64,000 nucleotides of DNA from an uncultured bacterium (GTDB lineage: Bacteria > Sysuimicrobiota > Sysuimicrobiia > Sysuimicrobiales > Sysuimicrobiaceae). The translations under genes and the position numbers were made by a program. Shown here piece by piece: positions 27,028 through 34,144 of the stretch. How positions within the stretch are numbered: the stretch's first letter is position 1; every line of letters starts with the position of its first letter. A model generated the notes under the pieces. The model made no database searches and had not been told where the DNA came from. It saw nothing but the letters and a program-made list of their open reading frames with translations. The stretch is from positions 1 through 64,000 of the forward strand of contig CALIMJ010000027.1 of assembly GCA_938028835.1 (NCBI GenBank), written 5' to 3'.

Positions 27028-28022
27028 AGGGGCCAGGTCCTCCAGTACCGCTGGATCCGCAGCCACCGGGCAGCTAGCCCGCCCGGCTCGAAGCGCAAAA
27101 CGAGGATCACCGCGGCCCCGTACAGCACGTTGAGCACTTCCCCCATCCCCGACAGCGCCTGGGGCAGCAGGGTGAGGAGGACCGCCCCCAGGATGCTGCC
27201 GCTGATGGAGGCGAGTCCGCCCACCACCACCATGGAGAAGAAGTACACGGACTCGAACAGGGTGAACAGCTGGGGCTCCAGGAAGCCCACCACGTGCCCC
27301 ATGAGGGCTCCCGCGACCCCCGTGTACAGGGCGCTGAGGGCGAAGGCGAGGGTCTTGTAACGGGTAAGGTTCACCCCGGACACCTCCGCCGCCAGGTCGC
27401 TGTCCCGGATGGCCACCCACGCACGGCCCACGTACGACCGGACCAGCCGCACCGCTACCCACACCAGCAAGCCGGCCACCACCAGCACCGTCCAGTACAG
27501 CGCCCGCTCGTCCTTGAGGGAAACGCCCAGCAGCTGCACGTCGGGTAGGAACAGCCCTGACCGGCCGCCGGACAGAGCCTCCCAGTTCACCAGCACCTGG
27601 TGCACCGCCAGGCCGAAGGCCAGGGTGGCCACGGCCAGGTACGGTCCCGTAAGCCGTAGGGCCGGCAGGCCCACCGCGTACCCGAACAGGGCGCTCGTGA
27701 CTGCGGCGCCGACCAGGGACGGCAGAAAACCCCATCCCAGGCGGGTCAGCAGCAACCCGTGGGTGTACGCACCCACCGCGAAGAACCCAGCGTGACCCAA
27801 AGAGATCTGACCCGTGTACCCCACCAGCAGGTTCAGCCCGACCGCCACCACCGCGTGCACCGCGGCCAGGGTGACCACGTAAAGGGCGTAGCGCGGGGCG
27901 ACCAGGGGCAGGAGCACCAGCCCGCCGGCTAGGACGAGCAACCCCGCCCAGCCCGTCCAGCCGGAGACCAGGCGCAGGTCCTGCGCGTAGGAGGTACGCA
28001 GCTCCACCACGTAAGCGAACAC
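27024..28022 (-). CDS. livM: Branched-chain amino acid ABC transporter permease LivM
   Basis: A 332-residue permease with about eight to nine helices. LNLLVGYTGQISLGHAGFFAVGAY is the LivM signature region, and RDSDLAAEVSGVNLTRYKTLAFALSA is the ATPase-coupling loop. I chose GTG 28022 because it leaves a short hydrophilic lead before the first helix; the frame stays open further upstream but has no membrane or family features. It is the first gene of the minus-strand liv operon and is divergent from the SLH gene across 64 nt. Confidence 0.88.
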   Translation of the reverse strand: MFAYVVELRTSYAQDLRLVSGWTGWAGLLVLAGGLVLLPLVAPRYALYVVTLAAVHAVVAVGLNLLVGYTGQISLGHAGFFAVGAYTHGLLLTRLGWGFLPSLVGAAVTSALFGYAVGLPALRLTGPYLAVATLAFGLAVHQVLVNWEALSGGRSGLFLPDVQLLGVSLKDERALYWTVLVVAGLLVWVAVRLVRSYVGRAWVAIRDSDLAAEVSGVNLTRYKTLAFALSALYTGVAGALMGHVVGFLEPQLFTLFESVYFFSMVVVGGLASISGSILGAVLLTLLPQALSGMGEVLNVLYGAAVILVLRFEPGGLAARWLRIQRYWRTWPL

Positions 28023-28086
28023 TTCGGCTCTGTCCGTAGCTTCCCTGCCGCAGGACCCCGAGCCCGGACCCGCGAAGCGAACCTCC

Positions 28087-30018
28087 GTGCGGCTCCTGTG
28101 GGCGGTCCTGTGGGTCGTGGCGGTGGCGCTGTCCCGGGCGTGGGCACAGGCTGGACCCCCTGACTTGGCCGGCAGCTGGGCCGCCTCGCGGATCCAGGGG
28201 CTCCTGGAACGCCGGGTGGTCGACACCGACCCGGACGGCCTGTTCCGGCCGGAGTCCACCCTCACGCGCGCGCGGTTCGTCCGGTGGTTGGTGGCCGCGC
28301 GGGGGTTGCCCGCGGTGCGCCCAGACCGGGCCAGCTACCCCGACGTATCTATTTCCAGCCCGGAGGCAGTTTTCGTGGAAGCGGCTGCGCGGTACGGGCT
28401 GCTGCCGGAGGAAAGCCGGTTCCGGCCGCAGGAGCCCCTGCGCCGGGCTGAGGCGGTGGACTGGGTGGTGCGGGCTCTTGGCTACGCGTGGGAGGCCAGC
28501 TGGCTGGCTGCCCGGACGAACGCACAGCCCTCCCGTGCTCCCCTCCTCCTGGCCGTCCGCACCGAACCGCCCCTGCTGCAGGAGCCGTGGGGTGACCTCC
28601 GGCCTGACCGCTTCATCACCCGCGCGGAGGCCGCGAGCCTCCTGTGGGCCTACCTGCGGGCCGTGGAGGAGGGGGTGCGGCTGCGCTACGAGGAAGAGCT
28701 GGCGCCGGGGCTGTTCCTGCTGGCCGAAAAGCGGGGCGCCCTGCGTGCGCTGCCCATCTGGCGGGTGCAGGTAGGGGCCTTCGCCAACCCTGACAACGCT
28801 CAGCGGCTGGCAGCCCGCATGCGGTCGGCTGGCCTGGTGGCGTTCGTGGACGAGGTGGACGGGCTGTACAAGGTCCGGGTAGGCTCCTTCGCCACGCGTC
28901 AGGAAGCAGGGGAGCTGGCACAGCGCCTGAGGGTGGAGGGGCTGCCCACATGGGTGCTGTCCACGGTGCGGGACCTCGATCGACTTCCCGTGCCGCAGTG
29001 GATCGTGGCTCTGCGGGTGGATCCCCGGAGGTTCGAGGTGCGGCCGGCGCTGGCTCGGGATCGGGTCCCGGGACGGGAGCGCACTTCGGACATCGCCAGG
29101 CGTGCGGGCGCGGTGGCGGCTACGAACGGCGGCTTCTTTGCTCCCGACGGCGACCCGCTGGGAGGACTGGTCGTAGACGGCGAGTGGGTCAGCGAGCCCG
29201 TACCGGGTCGCTCCTGCCTGGGGCTGGGGGACGGCGTCGGGCTGGTGGACGCCCTGGACTGGTACGGGGAGGTGCTGACACCGGCCGGCGCGCTGCGGCT
29301 TTCCGGCGTGAACCGCAGGCGCAGGCCGGGCGAGGTGATCCTGTTCACGCCTCGCTACGGGGACCTCACGCCCGCCGACCCCTCCGGGGTCGAAGTGGGG
29401 GTGGTAGGGGGGATCGTCCGCGAAGTCAGGTCTGGCGGCAGCAGTCCGATCCCCTCCGACGGGTTCGTGCTGTCCAGTAGTGGCTCCGCGGCCCCCGCCC
29501 TGGAGGTTCTCCGCCCTGGCGATCCGGTGCGGGTGTTCCTGTCCCTGCGGCCCGCCTCGGGCGACCCACGCTGGCAGAAGGTCCGCCACGTGGTGTGCGC
29601 CGGGCCGCGCCTGGTTTCCGGAGGCGTGGCCGGCCCCTCCCACGAGGGCTTCCCGGAAGGTTTCCGGGATCGCCGGCACCCGCGTACCGCGGTCGGCGTG
29701 GCCGCGGACGGCAGCCTGCTGCTGGTGGTGGTGGACGGCCGGTGGCCGGAGCACAGCCTGGGCATGACCCTCTCCGAGCTGGCCCGGGAGCTGGTGCGCC
29801 TGGGTGCCGTGGACGCGGTCAACCTGGACGGCGGCGGGTCTGCGACCCTGGTGGTGGGAGGAGCGGTGCTCAACCGCCCCTCGGACGAGGGGGGCGAGCG
29901 GCCGGTGAGCGACGCCCTGGTGGTGCGGCCGCGGGGCTCGTCTATCCTGCCTTCGCGGCCAGCTGGAAGATGGGCAGGTACAGGGAGATCACCATGGCCC
30001 CCACCACCAGGCCCATGA
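28087..30018 (+). CDS. Secreted SLH-SPOR-phosphodiester glycosidase (NAGPA) protein
   Basis: A 643-residue envelope protein. It has a signal peptide at 1-21 (cut after AWA), S-layer homology repeats at about 25-200 (the segments around FRPESTLTRARFVRWLV, FRPQEPLRRAEAVDWVV, and RPDRFITRAEAASLLW), and a SPOR domain at about 223-300 (WRVQVGAFANPDNAQRLAARM, YKVRVGSFATRQEAGELAQ). A C-terminal phosphodiester glycosidase domain follows at about 310-610, with AATNGGFFAPDGDPLG and VNLDGGGSATLVV. SLH binds secondary cell-wall polymer, SPOR binds denuded glycan, and NAGPA domains cleave sugar phosphodiesters, so wall remodelling is likely. The last 26 residues come from DNA antisense to pilC. Confidence 0.85.
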   Translation: MRLLWAVLWVVAVALSRAWAQAGPPDLAGSWAASRIQGLLERRVVDTDPDGLFRPESTLTRARFVRWLVAARGLPAVRPDRASYPDVSISSPEAVFVEAAARYGLLPEESRFRPQEPLRRAEAVDWVVRALGYAWEASWLAARTNAQPSRAPLLLAVRTEPPLLQEPWGDLRPDRFITRAEAASLLWAYLRAVEEGVRLRYEEELAPGLFLLAEKRGALRALPIWRVQVGAFANPDNAQRLAARMRSAGLVAFVDEVDGLYKVRVGSFATRQEAGELAQRLRVEGLPTWVLSTVRDLDRLPVPQWIVALRVDPRRFEVRPALARDRVPGRERTSDIARRAGAVAATNGGFFAPDGDPLGGLVVDGEWVSEPVPGRSCLGLGDGVGLVDALDWYGEVLTPAGALRLSGVNRRRRPGEVILFTPRYGDLTPADPSGVEVGVVGGIVREVRSGGSSPIPSDGFVLSSSGSAAPALEVLRPGDPVRVFLSLRPASGDPRWQKVRHVVCAGPRLVSGGVAGPSHEGFPEGFRDRRHPRTAVGVAADGSLLLVVVDGRWPEHSLGMTLSELARELVRLGAVDAVNLDGGGSATLVVGGAVLNRPSDEGGERPVSDALVVRPRGSSILPSRPAGRWAGTGRSPWPPPPGP

Positions 30019-31159
30019 ACACGATCATGGCAGGTTCCAGGGTGCTGGCCAGGGTGGCCACCGCGGCCTCGACCTCCGTGTCGTAGAAGTCCGCCACCTT
30101 CACCAGCATCTCGTCCAAATTCCCGGCCTCCTCGCCCACCTTCACCATCTGGACCACCATGGGCGGGAACAGCGCCACCTGGGACAGGGGGATGGCGATG
30201 CTCTCGCCTTCCCGGATGCTGGCCCGGACCTTCCGGATGGCCTCCTCCACCACCACGTTGTCCACCGCCTTGCTGGTCACTTCGAAGGACTGCAGCAACG
30301 GCACGCCCGCGCCCAGCAGGGTGCCCAGGGTCCGGGCGAACCGGGCTAGGATGGTCTTGTGGATGACGGGCCCGAACACCGGGAGTCGCAGCTTCGCCCG
30401 GTCCCACCACGCTCTGCCGATCGGCGTGCGCAGCCACCGGAGGAAGCCCCACACCGCGAGGGCGATCCCCGGGATCCACACGTACCAGAAGGTCCGGAGG
30501 ACGTAGCTGATGGCCATGACGATCTTGGTGGGTACCGGCAGGTCGCCCACGTTCAGCTCCTGGAAGAAGACCACGAACTCCGGGATGATGACCATGGTCA
30601 TGAACAGCAAGGCGCCCGTGGCTGCCAGGGTGAGGATCACGGGGTACACCATGGCGGACTTGATCTTCTGTCGCAGGGCGAACTCCTTCTCCAGGAAGGT
30701 CGCCAGGCGCTGCAGCACGTCGTCCAGGACTCCGCCCGCCTCTCCCGCCCGGACCATGTTCACGTACAGGGAGCTGAAGGCCTGCGGGTGCTTGGACAGC
30801 GCCTCTGCCAGGGTGCGCCCCTGCTCCACGTCCGCCCGGACCTTGCTCAGGATCTCCCGCAGGCGGTGGCTGGTGGTCTGCTGTTCCAGGATGGTCAGGG
30901 ACCGGACCAGGGTGAGGCCGGAGTTCACCATGGTGGAGAACTGTCGGCTCATGAGGGCCAGGTCCCGCAGGGAGATCCCGCGGAACAGGTCGAAGAAGCT
31001 GCGGGCCTCTCCGGGTCCGGCCTTGGCGCGCTCGATGGCGGTGATGAAGAAGCCCATCTGGTGGAGCTTCTCCGCCACCTGGGTGTCGTTCTCCGCCTCC
31101 AGGGTTCCGGTGACCACCCGGCCTGTCTGGTCGCGGGCGGTGTACTGATAGACCGCCAT
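29942..31159 (-). CDS. pilC: Type IV pilus / type II secretion inner-membrane platform protein PilC
   Basis: A 405-residue GspF/PilC protein. The N-terminal cytoplasmic part begins YQYTARDQTGRVVTGTLEAEN. Two T2SSF domains of about 120 residues lie at about 70-195 (SRQFSTMVNSGLTLVRSL, VRAGEAGGVLDDVLQRLA) and 270-395 (ARTLGTLLGAGVPLLQSF, VKVGEEAGNLDEMLVKVA), with three membrane helices around 170-190, 215-240 and 375-400. ATG 31159 follows GGAGGG. It lies directly downstream of pilT. Its 3' end overlaps the convergent glycosidase gene by 77 nt. Confidence 0.95.
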   Translation of the reverse strand: MAVYQYTARDQTGRVVTGTLEAENDTQVAEKLHQMGFFITAIERAKAGPGEARSFFDLFRGISLRDLALMSRQFSTMVNSGLTLVRSLTILEQQTTSHRLREILSKVRADVEQGRTLAEALSKHPQAFSSLYVNMVRAGEAGGVLDDVLQRLATFLEKEFALRQKIKSAMVYPVILTLAATGALLFMTMVIIPEFVVFFQELNVGDLPVPTKIVMAISYVLRTFWYVWIPGIALAVWGFLRWLRTPIGRAWWDRAKLRLPVFGPVIHKTILARFARTLGTLLGAGVPLLQSFEVTSKAVDNVVVEEAIRKVRASIREGESIAIPLSQVALFPPMVVQMVKVGEEAGNLDEMLVKVADFYDTEVEAAVATLASTLEPAMIVFMGLVVGAMVISLYLPIFQLAAKAG

Positions 31160-31175
31160 GGGTACCCTCCTCCCT

Positions 31176-32324
31176 TCACGCGATCATCTTGCGCAGCTCC
31201 TCGGGGTGGATGGCCTTCCCGATGGCGTCCTCGAAGGAGATCAGGCCTCGATGGTACAGGTCGCGCAGGGACTGGTCCAGGGTCTGCATCCCCCACTCCG
31301 CGCCGGTCTGGATCGCGGACTCGATCTGGTGCGTCTTGCCCTCCCGGATGAGGTTGCGGATGGCGGGGGTGGCGAGCATGACCTCCACCGCGGGCACCCG
31401 CCCGATCTCCTCCAGGGTGGGCCAGGTTCGCCGTAGGGTGGCCACCGCGCCGGACCGGCGGGCTGCCGCGTAGCCCTCCTGGCTGCCGAAGCGCCGCAGG
31501 AACAGCTGGTTGGGCAGGAGGATCTGGCTGACGACCGCCTCCAGCACCGAGCTCAGCTGCACCCGCACCTGCTGCTGCTGGTAGGGCGGGAACACGTCGA
31601 TGATGCGGTCGATGGACTGGGCGGCGTTGGCGGTGTGCAGGGTGGCGAACACCAGGTGACCGGTCTCCGCGATGGTGAGCGCCGCCGCGATGGTCTCCAG
31701 GTCTCGCATCTCGCCGATGAGGACGACGTCGGGGTCCTCCCGCAGGGCGGCCCGCAGGGCGTTGGGGAAGGACTGGGTGTCGAAGCCCAGCTCCCGCTGG
31801 TTGATCACGCTGCGCTTGTGCTCGTGCAGGTACTCGATGGGGTCCTCGATGGTGACGATGTGGCAGCTGCGCTCCTCGTTGATCTGGTTGATCATGGCCG
31901 CCAGGGTGGTGGACTTCCCCTGGCCCGTGGGTCCCGTGACCAGGATCAGCCCCCGTGGCTTGCGGGTGAGCTCCACCAGCACGCTGGGGAGGTTCAGATC
32001 CTCCAGGTGCGGGACCTCGTGGGGGATCACCCGGATAGCCACCCCCACCGCCCCCCGTTGCCGGTACACGTTCACCCGGAACCGGCCCAGACCGGGGATC
32101 CCGTACGACAGGTCCAGCTCCCAGTTCTTCTCGAACTTCTGCTTCTGCAGGGTGTTGAGCATGCTGTAGGCCAACTGGTAGGTGTCCTCCGGGGTCAGCA
32201 CGGGGTAGCCCGCGAGGGGGGTCAGCTTGCCCCACACCCGCATGATGGGGGGGACCCCTGCCGTCAGGTGCAGGTCGGACCCCTGGTGGTCCACCACCTC
32301 CTTCAGGAGCTGCTCGATGTTCAT
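31176..32324 (-). CDS. pilT: Type IV pilus twitching/retraction ATPase PilT
   Basis: A 382-residue hexameric ATPase that powers pilus retraction. Walker A GPTGQGKSTTL lies at about 128-137, the Asp box is TIEDPIEYLH, Walker B is LREDPDVVLIGEMRDLETI, the His box is GHLVFATLHTANA, and the PilT-specific AIRNLIREGKTHQIESAIQTG follows. ATG 32324 has AGGGGGT 8 nt upstream. Compared with usual PilT (about 350 aa) there is an extra segment of about 20 residues after NQLFLRRFG, just before the conserved PAVEVMLATPAIRNL block. Confidence 0.95.
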   Translation of the reverse strand: MNIEQLLKEVVDHQGSDLHLTAGVPPIMRVWGKLTPLAGYPVLTPEDTYQLAYSMLNTLQKQKFEKNWELDLSYGIPGLGRFRVNVYRQRGAVGVAIRVIPHEVPHLEDLNLPSVLVELTRKPRGLILVTGPTGQGKSTTLAAMINQINEERSCHIVTIEDPIEYLHEHKRSVINQRELGFDTQSFPNALRAALREDPDVVLIGEMRDLETIAAALTIAETGHLVFATLHTANAAQSIDRIIDVFPPYQQQQVRVQLSSVLEAVVSQILLPNQLFLRRFGSQEGYAAARRSGAVATLRRTWPTLEEIGRVPAVEVMLATPAIRNLIREGKTHQIESAIQTGAEWGMQTLDQSLRDLYHRGLISFEDAIGKAIHPEELRKMIA

Positions 32325-32348
32325 GCGCACGACCCCCTTTCCGGATCC

Positions 32349-33917
32349 CTAGCTGCCGGCCACCAGGGCCTCCCGCGGCCCATGGAGCAGCCCGGCCTCC
32401 TTGAGCTGGCTGTAGATCTCCACCACCTTCGAGAAGCCCCGGAAGTCCGCCCGGTACTCCTTCTCGTGCTTGTAGCCCAGCTCCACGAACTTGTTCAGGG
32501 TGATGAAGAAGGCGAACTGCACGATGTTGGCCTCCGCCTCCGGCGCGTCCCGGTTCTTGTCGACGAACAGGTTGAGGATGTCGATCTTCGGCAGTTCCTC
32601 CGGGTCCAGCCCCTCCTGACGGGCCTTGGACTCCAGGTACTCCCGCAGGTCCCGGGTAGCCTTCCAGTCCTTGACCAGCACCATGGCCACGTCCAGGTCG
32701 TACTCCAGATCGCCTGAACCCACGCTGTGGTGCATGGTGGGCCGCTCGTACAGATCCGACTCCCCGTCGTCCTCCGCGGGCCGTTCGTCCAGGCGGCAGC
32801 CCTCCTTGTCCAGGGGCGAGATGGCCAGAATCGGGGCTCGCAGCTCCAGGCTGAGCTCCGCCAGCTGCGACGAGATCAGGTCGGTACGGGCCTTGTCGTC
32901 CGCGACGGGCTCGTCCAGGGGGATCTTCTGCAGGTAGTCCAGGCAGATGAGGATCCGGTCGGTGTCGTGCTCCTGCATGACGTTGTAGGCGTGGGCCTTG
33001 ATCCGGTCCAGGGTGTCCCTGCGTCCGGCCTCCACCAGGTACAGGTAGGGCGCAAACCGGTACACCTCCTCCTCCGCGGCCCGCAGCTTCGCCAGGCTGA
33101 GCGGGGAACGGTCCACGGTCCCCGCCAGGATGTCCGCCGGGCTCACCAGCATCTCCTTGGCCAGAAGCCGGGCGCTCAACACCTTCACCGTCTGCTCCCA
33201 GGAGTAGAAGAGGACGGGGATGCGGTGGTTGCGGGCCACGTAGCTGGCCAGCTGCAACGCCAGGTTCGTCTTGCCCCGCCGGGGCGCCCCGGCCAGCCCG
33301 TAGTAGAAGCCCGGCCGCAGCCCTGAGAGCAGTCGGTTCAGCCGATCGAAGGGCGAGATGGAGTACCCCAGGAGTCCCCCCGCGGAGGGATTCTGGACGT
33401 TCTCGATGAGCTCCGCCACCACGTCCCCGACGGGGACCAGCCGCTGCCGCAGGCGCCGCTTCTGGATCTCGAACAGCTCGCCTACCACCTCGCCCACAAA
33501 CCGGACCAGGTCCCGGGAGCCCGCTCGTTCCCCCTGACGGAGGAAGTCCTGGATCCGGCGCTGGACCGCCTCCAGCCTGCGGCGGCTCTCCCGGGCCTTG
33601 AGCACGTCCAGGTAGCTGGCCATCTGGGCGGCGGAGGGCGGACGGGTCAACCGCACCGCCTGCAGGAGGCGCTCCATCTCGGGGGTCAGCAGTCCCCGCT
33701 CCTGCACCTCGTGACGCACGCTCAACTCGTCCAGGGAAGCGGCCCGAGCCATAGCCAGCTCCAGCACCACCTTGCTCAGCCGCTGCGCCACGGGGCTATC
33801 CAGCATCTCCGGCGCGAACCCCTCGTTGAGGGCCAGGCTGATCAGGTGTCGGTCGGCTATCAGCCCCGCCACGATCGCCACGTCCAGCTCGTGCCGTGCG
33901 TCCATGGGTGTCAACAC
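32349..33917 (-). CDS. Divergent DnaB-family (RecA-fold) ATPase in the pilus cluster
   Basis: A 522-residue protein with DnaB layout. An all-helical N-terminal part lies at about 1-150 (DVAIVAGLIADRHLISLALN, SYLDVLKARESRRRLEAVQ), and a RecA-like C-terminal domain at about 170-480. Walker A GAPRRGKTNLALQLASYVA follows LSGLRPGFYYGLAG. Walker B is RILICLDYLQKI, and GSGDLEYDLDVAMVL replaces the DnaB block usually written GSG-IEQDAD. FYSWEQT stands where DnaB has FSLEM. It may be a helicase-derived ATPase or a diverged replicative helicase. The start is uncertain: GTG 33917, TTG 33914 and ATG 33905 are all close to AGGAGGG at 33920-33926. Confidence 0.72.
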   Translation of the reverse strand: MLTPMDARHELDVAIVAGLIADRHLISLALNEGFAPEMLDSPVAQRLSKVVLELAMARAASLDELSVRHEVQERGLLTPEMERLLQAVRLTRPPSAAQMASYLDVLKARESRRRLEAVQRRIQDFLRQGERAGSRDLVRFVGEVVGELFEIQKRRLRQRLVPVGDVVAELIENVQNPSAGGLLGYSISPFDRLNRLLSGLRPGFYYGLAGAPRRGKTNLALQLASYVARNHRIPVLFYSWEQTVKVLSARLLAKEMLVSPADILAGTVDRSPLSLAKLRAAEEEVYRFAPYLYLVEAGRRDTLDRIKAHAYNVMQEHDTDRILICLDYLQKIPLDEPVADDKARTDLISSQLAELSLELRAPILAISPLDKEGCRLDERPAEDDGESDLYERPTMHHSVGSGDLEYDLDVAMVLVKDWKATRDLREYLESKARQEGLDPEELPKIDILNLFVDKNRDAPEAEANIVQFAFFITLNKFVELGYKHEKEYRADFRGFSKVVEIYSQLKEAGLLHGPREALVAGS

Positions 33918-34060
33918 TTCCCTCCTGCCCCGGTGGGGTCCTTCAGGGAGCTGTTGGAGCAAGTTTCGTTCCAGGAGGCGGGGTTGCCTTGCGGGCCCCG
34001 GGGACCTGTGCTACTGTCCCGTCATCCCGGGGCCGTGGCCTAGGGCGACGGGCGGCGGGG

Positions 34061-34066
34061 TACAAT
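34061..34066 (+). promoter_or_regulatory. Candidate -10 element for pilB
   Basis: TACAAT in an otherwise GC-rich 227-nt divergent region, 79 nt before the pilB ATG. No good -35 lies 16-18 bp upstream. A second weak -10-like TAAACT is at 34081-34086. The rest of 33918-34144 shows nothing I can name. Confidence 0.3.
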
Positions 34067-34144
34067 AATTGCTCTTTGCGTAAACTGAGAGGCAGGACGG
34101 CGGTGGCCGGGGGGGCACCGGTGGCGAGGAGCCGGGAGCGGACC

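Noticed and set aside
28023..28265. A longer LivM with about 80 extra N-terminal residues
   Set aside because: The extra region is Arg/Thr-rich, overlaps the divergent SLH gene and has no membrane or signal features; permease similarity starts near 28022.
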